DNA of 64,000 bases from Arthrobacter wenxiniae (GTDB lineage Bacteria; Actinomycetota; Actinomycetes; Actinomycetales; Micrococcaceae): the NCBI RefSeq assembly GCF_013376105.1, contig NZ_JAAMFM010000002.1:248001-312000 (forward strand). The letters run 5' to 3'. The position numbers and the translations under genes are program-made. Of this stretch, positions 51,745 through 59,549 are shown piece after piece. The notes below the pieces were generated by a model. That model did no database searches. It had not been told where the DNA came from and saw only the letters and a program-made list of their open reading frames with translations. Positions within the stretch are counted from its first letter, which is position 1; every line of letters starts with the position of its first letter.

Positions 51745-52541
51745 TGGAACTACAACTGCATCTGCTGACCGGCGCGTATGCGCTCAACGCCGTCACCGAC
51801 GCCGAGCGGACCGCCTTCGAACGCCACGCCCTCGGAGACGCGCAGACACTCGAGGAGGTGCGCAGCCTTAGCGAAACCGCCGCGCTGCTCGCCTGCGGAA
51901 CACCCGAGGAAACCCCTCCCCCGGAGTTGAAGGCCAACGTCATGGCCGCCATCCGCAACACCCGCCAGCTTTCCCCGTCCGCCGTGGTCCGGGACCTGGG
52001 CACGGCCCGCACCCCCCAAAGGGGCACGACGGCGCGTCCCCGGCTCTCGGGTCCGCCGCGCCGCCGGTGGGTGCCGGCCCTGGCGGCCGCTGCCGCCTTG
52101 CTGATCTTCGCGGGCGCCGGCGTGGGCGGCTGGGTGGTTGGCCAAAGTTCCGCGCAGCAGGGGACGGAGCAGCGGCTGGCCGCGGAACAGGCACAGCAGG
52201 CGGCCATGCTGGCGATCATGGGGGCGCCGGATGCGAAGATTGCCACCGCAAAGGTTGGCGCCGGCACCCTGGTGACCATTGCGTCCTCGGGGCAGGCCAA
52301 CCAGGCGGGCATCCTGGTCAAGGACATGCCGGCCGCGCCCGCCGGAAAGTCCTACGAGCTGTGGTTCATTACCGCGAAGGGTGCGGTGGCGGCCGGGCTG
52401 ATGGACGTTTCCGGCACCGCGAGCAGTGTCCAGGTCCTGAAGGGGCCCCTCGACGGAGCCACACACATCGGCATTACGGTGGAGCCCGCCGGCGGCTCGC
52501 CACAGCCGACCACCACGCCGATACTGCTTCAGGCCATTTAG
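51744..52541 (+). CDS. rskA: Membrane anti-sigma factor, RskA type
   Basis: The 265-residue protein has a cytoplasmic N-terminal sigma-binding region (LHLLTGAYALNAVTDAERTAFERHALGD), one membrane span near residues 112-135 (VPALAAAAALLIFAGAGVGGWVVG) and an extracytoplasmic RskA domain with AGKSYELWFITAKGAVAAGLM. The Cys-x-x-Cys of zinc-type anti-sigma factors is absent (GDAQTLEEV in its place), so it should be zinc-independent. It would hold SigK at the membrane until regulated proteolysis. Confidence 0.92.
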   Translation: MELQLHLLTGAYALNAVTDAERTAFERHALGDAQTLEEVRSLSETAALLACGTPEETPPPELKANVMAAIRNTRQLSPSAVVRDLGTARTPQRGTTARPRLSGPPRRRWVPALAAAAALLIFAGAGVGGWVVGQSSAQQGTEQRLAAEQAQQAAMLAIMGAPDAKIATAKVGAGTLVTIASSGQANQAGILVKDMPAAPAGKSYELWFITAKGAVAAGLMDVSGTASSVQVLKGPLDGATHIGITVEPAGGSPQPTTTPILLQAI

Positions 52542-52570
52542 TTCCGCGGCCGGGGGCAGGGACTGCCCCT

Positions 52571-52600
52571 GAGGCGGGCGCCCTTGGGGGCGTCCGCCTC
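52571..52600 (+). terminator. GC-rich hairpin after rskA
   Basis: GAGGCGGGCGCC and GGGGCGTCCGCCTC pair into a stem of about 11 bp with a short loop, 30 bases after the rskA stop and directly before the candidate promoter at 52603. There is no T tract, as is frequent in actinobacteria. Confidence 0.55.
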
Positions 52601-52602
52601 GT

Positions 52603-52633
52603 CCAATCCACCCGGCGGCCGGCTCCGAAGTAC
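52603..52633 (+). promoter_or_regulatory. Candidate SigK promoter upstream of the molybdopterin oxidoreductase gene
   Basis: CCAATCC (52603-52609), 15 bases, then CCGAAGTAC (52625-52633). Both boxes and the spacing equal those of the site at 50233, while the 15-base spacers differ except for chance GC content. The start codon is 62 bases downstream. Confidence 0.75.
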
Positions 52634-52694
52634 AGGCAAGCAGCGCCGCCCGCCTGAACTGCGGCGGCGAACGTCACGCCCCAAGGAGCCCGTC

Positions 52695-54290
52695 ATGGGA
52701 ACACGCAGCAAGGAACCAGCAACAGGACGCCCCGGAAGCCGCACCCGGCGGCTTTTGGCCTCGGCCGCAACGGGCGTCATCGCCGCCGGGGCCCTGTTTG
52801 CCGTGGCGCAGCTGCTGTCCGCGTTCTTCAGCGCGGCATCGTCCCCCCTGACCTCGGTGGGATCCACGTTCATCGACTTCACCCCGGCCTGGATGAAGAA
52901 CTTTGCCATCGCGACCTTCGGCACCAATGACAAGACCGTGCTGCTGCTGTCCGTGGCGGCCGCCGCCATCGTCCTCTCCGCCCTGGCCGGCGTGGCGGCC
53001 CGCAAATGGTTTGCCGCCGGCGCGGGGATGGTCGGCGCCTTCGCGGTCGTCATGGCGGCCTGCATCATCACCCGGGCCGGCGCCACCGTCCCCGACCTCC
53101 TGCCGCTGCTGGCCGGCACGGCGTCCGGACTCGCGGTGCTGCGTTTCCTGACCGGTGCCGCAACGCCGCGCCACACGGCGCCGGCCACCGGCGGCTCCAT
53201 GGACTCCGGTGCGGCCCGGCCCACCCGCCGGACGTTTTTGGTGAGGTCGGCCGTCGTGGCAGGTGCCGCCGTCGTCGTTGGCGTTGGTGGAACCCTCCTC
53301 TCCACGGCGCGCAACACGGCCCGCCAGGTGCGCGCGGCGCTCAAGCTTCCCGATCCCCGGACGCCGGCCGCCGCCCTGCCCGCCGGCGTCCAGTCGCCCG
53401 TCCAGGGGGTGGCACCGTTTGTCACCCCCAACGCCGACTTTTACCGGATCGACACCGCGCTCGTGGTCCCCGAGCTGGACCCGGGCAACTGGGCCCTGCG
53501 CGTGCACGGGATGGTGGAGAACGAATTCACCATGACCTTTGGCGAGCTCCTCGCCGCCGAGCTGGTGGAAACGTACGTGACGCTGACCTGCGTGTCCAAC
53601 GTGGTGGGCGGGAATCTGGCCGGCAACGCCAAATGGCTCGGATATCCGCTGCGCGAGGTCATGGCCCGGGCCAAGCCCAGGGCCGGGGCGGACATGGTCC
53701 TCTCCACGAGTTCCGACGGGTTCAGCGCCTCGACGCCGCTGCCCGTGCTGCAGGACGGCCGCGACGCGCTGCTGGCCGTGGGCATGAACGGCGAGCCGCT
53801 GCCCCTGGAGCACGGCTTCCCCGTGCGCATGGTGGTGCCCGGGCTGTACGGCTTTGTCTCGGCCACCAAATGGGTGGTGGACCTGGAGGTGACCACCTTC
53901 GCGGCGAAGGCCGGCTACTGGACCTCGCGCGGCTGGTCCTCGCACGGTCCCATCAAGACGGCTTCCCGCGTGGAGGTGCCGCGGGCCCTGGCGCGCGTGC
54001 CCGCAGGCAGGGTGGGCATTGGCGGCAGCGCGTGGGCCCAGCAGCGGGGCATCTCGAAGGTGGAGGTCCAGCTGGACGGCGGCGCGTGGCAGGCGGCAAC
54101 CCTGGCCGCCGAGGCCTCCGTGGATACGTGGCGGCAGTGGTCACATGAGTGGGACGGCGCCGCGGCGGGCACGCACAACGTCCGGGTCCGCGCCTACGAC
54201 GCCGACGGCACCTTGCAGGATGAGCGGCAGGCCTCGCCGGAGCCAGACGGCTCCACCGGCTGGCACTCCATCACCTTCACCGTGGTTTAG
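52695..54290 (+). CDS. Membrane-anchored sulfite oxidase-fold molybdopterin oxidoreductase
   Basis: The 531-residue protein starts with four hydrophobic segments (to about residue 155), a further hydrophobic segment preceded by basic residues (RPTRRTFLVRSAVVAGAAVV, twin-Arg-like without RR), then the SUOX molybdopterin domain with the molybdenum ligand Cys in TLTCVSNVVGGNLAGNAKWLG. A C-terminal dimerisation domain contains SHGPIKTASRVEVPR and GIGGSAWAQQRGI. The active site would be extracytoplasmic. The start follows AAGGAG. Similar genes sit in SigK regions of other actinobacteria, and a protective methionine-sulfoxide or sulfite role is possible. Confidence 0.9.
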   Translation: MGTRSKEPATGRPGSRTRRLLASAATGVIAAGALFAVAQLLSAFFSAASSPLTSVGSTFIDFTPAWMKNFAIATFGTNDKTVLLLSVAAAAIVLSALAGVAARKWFAAGAGMVGAFAVVMAACIITRAGATVPDLLPLLAGTASGLAVLRFLTGAATPRHTAPATGGSMDSGAARPTRRTFLVRSAVVAGAAVVVGVGGTLLSTARNTARQVRAALKLPDPRTPAAALPAGVQSPVQGVAPFVTPNADFYRIDTALVVPELDPGNWALRVHGMVENEFTMTFGELLAAELVETYVTLTCVSNVVGGNLAGNAKWLGYPLREVMARAKPRAGADMVLSTSSDGFSASTPLPVLQDGRDALLAVGMNGEPLPLEHGFPVRMVVPGLYGFVSATKWVVDLEVTTFAAKAGYWTSRGWSSHGPIKTASRVEVPRALARVPAGRVGIGGSAWAQQRGISKVEVQLDGGAWQAATLAAEASVDTWRQWSHEWDGAAAGTHNVRVRAYDADGTLQDERQASPEPDGSTGWHSITFTVV

Positions 54291-54332
54291 GCAGGCACGA
54301 CGCCGGACCCCGGGTGCCGCCGTCGTGCCTGC
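54291..54332. terminator. Bidirectional terminator hairpin between convergent genes
   Basis: GCAGGCACGACG (54291-54302) and CGTCGTGCCTGC (54321-54332) are a perfect 12-bp inverted repeat with an 18-base GC-rich loop. It starts at the base after the oxidoreductase stop and ends 17 bases before the carbonic anhydrase stop on the other strand. Confidence 0.8.
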
Positions 54333-54348
54333 TCCCGCGGCGCCGGGC

Positions 54349-54993
54349 TCAGAGGCCGATGGGGCCGTTGCGGTAGACCAGTTCGGCGCGGCCGTCGTCC
54401 AGGTGGTAGGTCAGGCCCACCACGGCAGTCTTTTGGCTGGCGACGCCGTCGGCGATGATGGGGGATTCCTCCAGCAGGCGGGCGGCTGTCTGCTTCACGT
54501 GCTCGGCCACCATGGAATCAACGCTGCTGGCGCCGTCGATGCGCAGGGCCGCGAGGACGGACGGGGTGATGAGGTCCACGATGCCGCGCACGTGCCCCGC
54601 CGGCATGGCCCCCGTCTCGACGGAATTCTTCGTGGCCGTGACGGCGCCGCAGCTGTCATGGCCCAGCACCACGATGAGCGGCACGTCCAGGTACTCCTCG
54701 CCGAACTCGATCGACCCCAGCGCGGTGTTGTCAATGACATGGCCGGCGGTGCGGACCACAAAGGCGTCGCCCAGGCCCATGTCAAAAATGATTTCGGCAG
54801 CCAGGCGGGAGTCCGAGCAGCCAAAGATCGTCACAAACGGTTGCTGGCCGCGGGTCAGGGAAGAGCGGCGGGCCGCATCCTGGTTGGGGTGGGAGGCGGC
54901 GCTCTCCACGAACCGCCGGTTTCCCTCCATGAGCGTGGCCCAAGCCTCCGCGGGGGTGCCGGGGTGGGCGCTTACGTTGGCTTCGCCTGTCAT
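54349..54993 (-). CDS. Beta-class carbonic anhydrase
   Basis: The 214-residue enzyme interconverts CO2 and bicarbonate. Zinc ligands are seen as the Cys in FGCSDSRL, and His and Cys in VLGHDSCGAV; Asp and Arg of CSDSR form the catalytic dyad. The ATG at 54993 starts at the usual family length; an upstream in-frame ATG adds unrelated residues. It is monocistronic. Confidence 0.94.
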   Translation of the reverse strand: MTGEANVSAHPGTPAEAWATLMEGNRRFVESAASHPNQDAARRSSLTRGQQPFVTIFGCSDSRLAAEIIFDMGLGDAFVVRTAGHVIDNTALGSIEFGEEYLDVPLIVVLGHDSCGAVTATKNSVETGAMPAGHVRGIVDLITPSVLAALRIDGASSVDSMVAEHVKQTAARLLEESPIIADGVASQKTAVVGLTYHLDDGRAELVYRNGPIGL

Positions 54994-55080
54994 GGATGTG
55001 TGCCTTTCGCCTGGTCGGTGTTTCAACGAGCGGGCGGGATGCCATGCGGCCAACGCCACCACAGTTTTATTTCTATCATG

Positions 55081-55133
55081 CGGCCCGCCCTGCCCCGGCC
55101 CGCCCTGCCCCGGCCCGCCCTGCCCCGGCCCGC
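55081..55133. repeat. 15-bp tandem repeat, 3.5 copies, before the carbonic anhydrase gene
   Basis: CGGCCCGCCCTGCCC is repeated perfectly at 55081, 55096 and 55111, with half a copy after. It lies in the 220-base gap between the carbonic anhydrase start and the phospholipase-like gene stop. Confidence 0.85.
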
Positions 55134-55215
55134 ATGACGGCGCGGGACGCGGGCTGCAGTGCCGCCACTGCAGGGCCCCGCCCGGTGTTGCTTGCCAGAG
55201 GCCAGGTGTTGATGG

Positions 55216-56478
55216 CTAAAGGAACGGGCGCAGGGGGACGATGACGGTTTCACTGAATCGTGCCAGCCAGGGACGGGCACCCCATTCTTCCAGCCTCAGT
55301 TCATCACTGTTGCCGCTGTCGATTTCGAAGACCTCCTCCATGTTGGCCGCAAAGGCCTCGTCGTGGATTTCGAGATTCGTTTCGTAATTTCCGGTCAGGC
55401 TCAGGCGGTCAATGTTTGCCGTGCCGATGGTCGACCATTGTCCGTCGATGGTGGCGGTCTTTGCATGGATCATGGCGTCGCGATACAGCAGGATCCGGAC
55501 ACCGGTGTCCAACAGGGTCCTGTAGAAGCCGCGCGACAGCCAGTCGGAGAGAACATGGTTGGAATCGCGGGGCAGGATGAGGCGCACATCCACGCCGCGC
55601 CCGCTGGCTTCAATGAGGGCCTTGAGGATCTGCTGGTCAGGAATGAAATAGGCCATCGTAATGTAGATGTGGGTCTTGGCCCGCCCGATCGCGTCCAGGT
55701 AGACCCCCCGGATCGGGTAGACCAGGCTTGTCGGAATGTTGTTGACCGCCCGGATCCTCGACTCCCAGCCCTCGGGGGTCGTGTGGCGAATCTTCGGGTT
55801 CCGGCCGGCAAACTGTCCGTTCCACACCGTGACGAAGGCGTTGCGGATATCCCACACGGACGTCCCGGTGACCCGCAGGTGGGAATCGCGCCATTCCGTG
55901 GCGTAGAGCGAGCCAATGTTGTAGCCGCCCACAAAACCTGTCTGATCGTCAACGACCAGCAGCTTGCGGTGGTCCAGGCTTGTGGAACGGATGCTGCCCA
56001 GCACCAGCGAGGGCCTGAACATGGGGAAGCGATAGACGTGGATGGCCGGATGGAACTTGAAAAATGAGCCGGGAACCACGAGGTTGGCAAAGACGTCATA
56101 GATGACGTAAACCTTGACTCCGCGCTCAGCGGCCTCGTTCAGGGCGTCCTTGAACTGGTTGCCGGTTTCATCGTCCTTCCAAATGAACGTCTCAATGAAG
56201 ATCTGCTTTTTCGCACCGCGGATCGACGCGAGCATGTCGGCATACAGGTCGGCACCGAACGTGTAGAGCGTGATGTCGGATTCACCGATGCGGCTGTGAA
56301 AAATGCCGGGATGGGGGAATCCAGGCCGTTTGGACCGGGACCGGCGCTTGATCGCATCCCAAATAACCAGGCCCGCCATCACCGAACCTTGTACGGACGC
56401 CACGGCGAGAGCGGTTCTCAGGACGGTTTTCTTGGCTGCCGCTATGGCAGGGGCGGGCGGCGCATGATCCATGACCAC
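55216..56478 (-). CDS. Phospholipase D-type cardiolipin synthase-like protein
   Basis: The 420-residue protein has one N-terminal hydrophobic segment (about 18-42) and two HKD motifs: LDHRKLLVVDDQTGFVGGYNIG near residue 167 and IHAKTATIDGQWSTIGTANID near residue 345. This is the bacterial cardiolipin synthase arrangement, joining phosphatidylglycerol molecules at the membrane. One N-terminal span instead of two is usual for the ClsB/ClsC-like group. It lies upstream of small stress-type membrane protein genes. Confidence 0.9.
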   Translation of the reverse strand: MVMDHAPPAPAIAAAKKTVLRTALAVASVQGSVMAGLVIWDAIKRRSRSKRPGFPHPGIFHSRIGESDITLYTFGADLYADMLASIRGAKKQIFIETFIWKDDETGNQFKDALNEAAERGVKVYVIYDVFANLVVPGSFFKFHPAIHVYRFPMFRPSLVLGSIRSTSLDHRKLLVVDDQTGFVGGYNIGSLYATEWRDSHLRVTGTSVWDIRNAFVTVWNGQFAGRNPKIRHTTPEGWESRIRAVNNIPTSLVYPIRGVYLDAIGRAKTHIYITMAYFIPDQQILKALIEASGRGVDVRLILPRDSNHVLSDWLSRGFYRTLLDTGVRILLYRDAMIHAKTATIDGQWSTIGTANIDRLSLTGNYETNLEIHDEAFAANMEEVFEIDSGNSDELRLEEWGARPWLARFSETVIVPLRPFL

Positions 56479-56591
56479 AGCCTAGCCTCCGTCACCCACG
56501 GTTGCGGAGACCGTCCGGCGCGGATCCCGTGTCGCGCGCGACGGCGCGGCGATTCCGGGTGACGTCCACCGTGGGCCGGAGGCTGGCCGCC

Positions 56592-56849
56592 TCAGAGCTC
56601 CGTGTCGTCGATTCGCCTTGTCTGCCTGACGATCTTCTCTCCGTCGTCGGGTGCCACCACGGTTCGCCGGGTGGACGTGGAACGGCGCCGCCGGAACGTA
56701 TAGATCAGGCCCAGCACAAAGACCACCACGCCGGCCGCCATGAAAATATCCCCCACCAAGGCGACGTCAATCCAGGCCAGTCGAATGGTGAGCGCAAACC
56801 TAAGGACTGCGCCAATGACAAAAAGCACAATGCCGGAACCAATGCTCAT
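56592..56849 (-). CDS. DUF6458 family small membrane protein
   Basis: The 85-residue protein starts MSIGSGIVLFVIGAVLRFAL, followed by DVALVGDIFMAAGVVVFVLGLIY and a basic/acidic soluble tail (RRRRSTSTRR...). Two spans and the GSGIVLFVIGAILRFA-like start identify DUF6458, an actinobacterial family of unknown role. The ATG at 56849 is preceded by AGGAG. Confidence 0.85.
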   Translation of the reverse strand: MSIGSGIVLFVIGAVLRFALTIRLAWIDVALVGDIFMAAGVVVFVLGLIYTFRRRRSTSTRRTVVAPDDGEKIVRQTRRIDDTEL

Positions 56850-57207
56850 GCCGGACTCCTCTTTTCTCAACGATTCAATGGGTGGAGCAAATTGCCGGGC
56901 GTTCAGCCCATTGCCCCATACTGCCTCCAAAGACAAGGAAAGCCCAGCATCCGGCCCAACTCATTGCCGTCCTGCCGTGTCCGTCCTGCCATGTCCGTCC
57001 TGCCCGGTGGCGCCGACGGGCGGGGTCGGCCGCCGTCGCTCCCTGGACACTGAACGTCCAATTTCGCGGTCGAAGATGTTTGAAGATCCCGTTTCGGGGG
57101 AACTGTAGTGGTTGAGGCTCGCGGCGCCCCTGCCGCGCAGCCCGTGAAACCGAACCAAGCGGGGGCCTTTCGGTCCGACGCACGTTCATTCGCTGAAGGA
57201 GACAACC
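56850..57207. other. Intergenic region with short direct repeats
   Basis: This 358-base gap between the divergent DUF6458 and CsbD genes holds a 14-base unit close to TGTCCGTCCTGCCA repeated about three times (56968-57009). Open frames on both strands here have no start signals or known motifs. The CsbD promoter should be in its right half, but I see no convincing consensus. Confidence 0.5.
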
Positions 57208-57393
57208 ATGGGTGTCGCAGACAAGTTTGAGAACAAGGCCGAAGAGCTCAAGGGCAAGACCAAGGAGCACATCGGCTCGGCCACGAACGATCGGGACCTT
57301 GAAGCCGACGGCAAGGCAGATCAGGCCAAGGCCGGCGTAAAGCAGGCTGGCGAGCACCTCAAGGACGCCGCAAAGGACGTCACCGGCCGCTGA
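57208..57393 (+). CDS. CsbD family stress protein
   Basis: The 61-residue hydrophilic protein MGVADKFENKAEELKGKTKE and the following GKADQAKAGVKQAGEHLKDA match CsbD, a small general-stress protein under sigma-B control in Bacillus. The ATG follows GAAGGAGA. It has no Cys or aromatic residues beyond one Phe, consistent with a flexible helical protein. A SigB/SigF-type sigma factor is encoded 0.6 kb downstream. Confidence 0.92.
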   Translation: MGVADKFENKAEELKGKTKEHIGSATNDRDLEADGKADQAKAGVKQAGEHLKDAAKDVTGR

Positions 57394-57474
57394 TCCAAGT
57401 ACGAACCACCCCCATGGGCCTTTTGGGCCCACACCCATTCGACCCCTGAAGTCGAACCAATAAGGAGCTGGCAC

Positions 57475-57735
57475 ATGAGCTTTATCGCATTCCTCATTCT
57501 GGGACTCATCGTTGGTGCGATCGCGAAAGCGATCCTGCCAGGCCGCCAGGGTGGTGGCATTCTTCTGACCATGCTGCTGGGCGTCGTCGGCGCGTTGCTC
57601 GGCGGATGGATCGGAGCAGCGATCTTCGGCGTCGGGCTTGAGAACTTTTGGAGCCTGCAAACCTGGCTCGTCGCGATCGTGGGATCACTCGTCGTCTTGG
57701 GCGTCTATGGCGCCGTTGTGCGCCGCCGCGCCTAA
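57475..57735 (+). CDS. GlsB/YeaQ/YmgE family small membrane protein
   Basis: The 86-residue protein has three predicted spans and the family pattern FLILGLIVGAIAKAILPGRQGGGILLTMLLGVVGALLGGWIG. Such proteins are linked to general stress and envelope responses; the transglycosylase-associated name is historical. The start follows AAGGAG. It lies 81 bases after the CsbD gene on the same strand. Confidence 0.9.
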   Translation: MSFIAFLILGLIVGAIAKAILPGRQGGGILLTMLLGVVGALLGGWIGAAIFGVGLENFWSLQTWLVAIVGSLVVLGVYGAVVRRRA

Positions 57736-57867
57736 AATGATCTGGCAATCACCGGCGCGTTCATCATGCACCGCGTTCATCAGGCATGACGACACGGCCG
57801 GCGGCCGCCGTGCAGTGAATTACCGCATGGCAGCATGACTTTCCGGACCGTTGGGGCGGCCCGCCCC

Positions 57868-57903
57868 GCGACCTTTTCGGAGGACGCGACCTTTTCGGAG
57901 GAC
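57868..57903. repeat. 18-bp perfect tandem duplication near the sigma factor 3' end
   Basis: GCGACCTTTTCGGAGGAC occurs twice in a row (57868-57885, 57886-57903). It lies in the 290-base gap between the convergent GlsB/YeaQ and sigma factor genes, where no gene is recognisable. Confidence 0.85.
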
Positions 57904-58026
57904 GCGGGGTGGGCCGGACTCACTGCCCCATCGGATATTGTTGCCCGCCGGCGACCGGAACCGTTCTTGCCGGGCATGGCGCATGCCCTCGGATGGTGGC
58001 GGCGGTCTGCGATGCAGGTGTGGACA

Positions 58027-58866
58027 CTACGCGGCTTCAGCCAGGCGGCGCCGGAGACGGTTGAGCAGCTGCTTGAGCTGTCGGGAAATCTGCATCTGGC
58101 TGACGCCGAATTCCAGGGCCATCTGCCCTTGCGACAGCTCCTCGACAAAACGTAGATGGAGCAGCCTCCGGTCTTCCTCGCTCGCGCCGCGGAGAACGGC
58201 TTCCACGGTCAGCTTTTGGTCAATGCGTTCGTATCCCGGGTCATCCAGCGCCGGAATAATGCCGCGCCCCAGGCCGTCATCCCTCGATGGCGGGTCATCC
58301 GTCAGAATCTGCTGGGCCACCATGTCCCTCTCCGCGATCAAGGCCTGGGTGGTTTCCCTGACGGACATGCCTGTCGCCGAACTCAGCTCGGCGGACGAGG
58401 GCTCACGTCCCAGGCGCTGCGTCAGTTCGGGGCGCACCTGCCTGATCCTGAGCCGTGCTTCCTGGATTGGCCTGGGTGGCCGCACCGCCCAGGATTGGTC
58501 CCTCAGGTATCTCTTCAGCTCCCCCGTGATGGTCGGCACCGCAAAAGCCATGAACCCGGACCCCCCGGTCTCGCTGTACCTTCCGGCGGCCTTCACAAGT
58601 CCGAGCCTGGCCACCTGCTGCAAGTCTTCGGGATCACACCCCGTGGCGCGGTACCGGCGGGAGAGAGAGTCGGCGAGTCCGATGAACTGGAGCACCAGCA
58701 GTTCGGTTCGGGCGGCCGACTCCTGCAGCGCATTGCCGGGATTCTGGCCCCGCACCTGGGGAGCCGTTCCGGCGTTGCCGTTGCCCGCGGCCTGGTTCCT
58801 TCCCCCAGGCAGCGGGCCTCGCGGTGCCGGGCCCCGCGGTACCGGGCCCCGTGGTTTCACGGACAT
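58027..58866 (-). CDS. SigB/SigF/SigG-type RNA polymerase sigma factor
   Basis: The 279-residue protein has a Pro/Gly/Arg-rich N-terminal extension of about 45 residues, then region 2 (DSLSRRYRATGCDPEDLQQVARLGLVKAAGRY, FMAFAVPTITGELKRYLRDQSWAVRPPR), region 3 (LGREPSSAELSSATGMSV) and region 4 (LTVEAVLRGASEEDRRLLHLRFVEELSQGQMALEFGVSQMQISRQLKQ). This is the stress sigma factor type controlled by partner switching, but no RsbW/RsbV-like gene is adjacent. The start overlaps the stop of the upstream gene (TGATG). Confidence 0.9.
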   Translation of the reverse strand: MSVKPRGPVPRGPAPRGPLPGGRNQAAGNGNAGTAPQVRGQNPGNALQESAARTELLVLQFIGLADSLSRRYRATGCDPEDLQQVARLGLVKAAGRYSETGGSGFMAFAVPTITGELKRYLRDQSWAVRPPRPIQEARLRIRQVRPELTQRLGREPSSAELSSATGMSVRETTQALIAERDMVAQQILTDDPPSRDDGLGRGIIPALDDPGYERIDQKLTVEAVLRGASEEDRRLLHLRFVEELSQGQMALEFGVSQMQISRQLKQLLNRLRRRLAEAA

Positions 58867-59195
58867 CAGGCGGCGCCCGTCCGCCGCGGGCAGAGGGCTG
58901 CATGACGGATCACGGCGAGTTGCCCATCAGGGATGAGGTACCCTTCCCAGCGGCGGCCGTTGTCCGGAAGAAAAACCGTCTCGGCGGGGAACGTCCGGTG
59001 GCGGTGCCTGCCGGAGGCCACAGCCCAGACCACCCGGACGTGGTTCCCCTCGAGGGCAACCACGTATCCATGGATCTCGGTGCCCGCATCGTTGACCACG
59101 ACCTGCACCGCCGTTTGCGGCAGGGCAGTGGAGGATTGCGCATGAGCGGGCCCAGCCTGACCCGAAGTGTCCGCTTGCTTCGTTGCCGTCGACAC
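58866..59195 (-). CDS. Unknown small protein coupled to the sigma factor gene
   Basis: The 109-residue protein starts at a GTG overlapping the stop of the gene before it and ends overlapping the sigma factor start. It has a 25-residue disordered N terminus and a compact beta-rich part (VQVVVNDAGTEIHGYVVALEGNHVRVVWAVASGRHRHRTFPAETVFLPDNG). I do not recognise a family; the pattern would suit a small SH3-like barrel. Tight coupling suggests a role in controlling or serving the sigma factor. Confidence 0.68.
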   Translation of the reverse strand: MSTATKQADTSGQAGPAHAQSSTALPQTAVQVVVNDAGTEIHGYVVALEGNHVRVVWAVASGRHRHRTFPAETVFLPDNGRRWEGYLIPDGQLAVIRHAALCPRRTGAA

Positions 59196-59464
59196 TATTT
59201 GGCCAGCATGTCTTCAGCGGAGCAAACGGCGGTCGACGGCCCCGATGCCTTTGGACCGCCAGCGCCTTTGAGCGGGAGCCCGTTCCGGTGCAACGCCGCC
59301 ACAATGGCTTGCTCGCGCCGGGACAGTTCCGCGATTCGTTCCGGGCTGGCGGTGTTCCTGTGCTCGTCTTCAGCCTGGGCCAGCTGCACTATCAAATCCC
59401 GCACAGTGGCCCGGCCGAGGTCGTCGTCAGGTGCGGTGCCGTTCATGGCTTGGGTTGGTTCCAT
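59195..59464 (-). CDS. Unknown 89-residue helical protein, first gene of the sigma factor operon
   Basis: The predicted protein is mostly helical (ATVRDLIVQLAQAEDEHRN, RIAELSRREQAIVAALHRNGLPL) with a flexible tail. I find no family. Its stop TAG shares a base with the next start GTG, so translation of the two is coupled, and the third gene is the sigma factor. The start at 59464 is divergent from the response regulator with 85 bases between. An alternative shorter start at the ATG seven codons in is possible. Confidence 0.65.
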   Translation of the reverse strand: MEPTQAMNGTAPDDDLGRATVRDLIVQLAQAEDEHRNTASPERIAELSRREQAIVAALHRNGLPLKGAGGPKASGPSTAVCSAEDMLAK

Positions 59465-59549
59465 CCACGAAGCCTATTTCTCAAAGGGGGTCAACTTCTT
59501 CACCCTTAGGGGTGGACTTGACCGCCCTTAAGTGGCCTAGGGTTGGGGA

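Noticed and set aside
56765..56790. CAATCC followed by CGAAT inside the DUF6458 gene as a SigK promoter
   Set aside because: The spacing is only 8 bases and the site is inside a coding region.
56882..57115. 77-codon plus-strand frame in the DUF6458-CsbD gap
   Set aside because: No ribosome-binding site, no motif, and it spans short direct repeats that keep many frames open.
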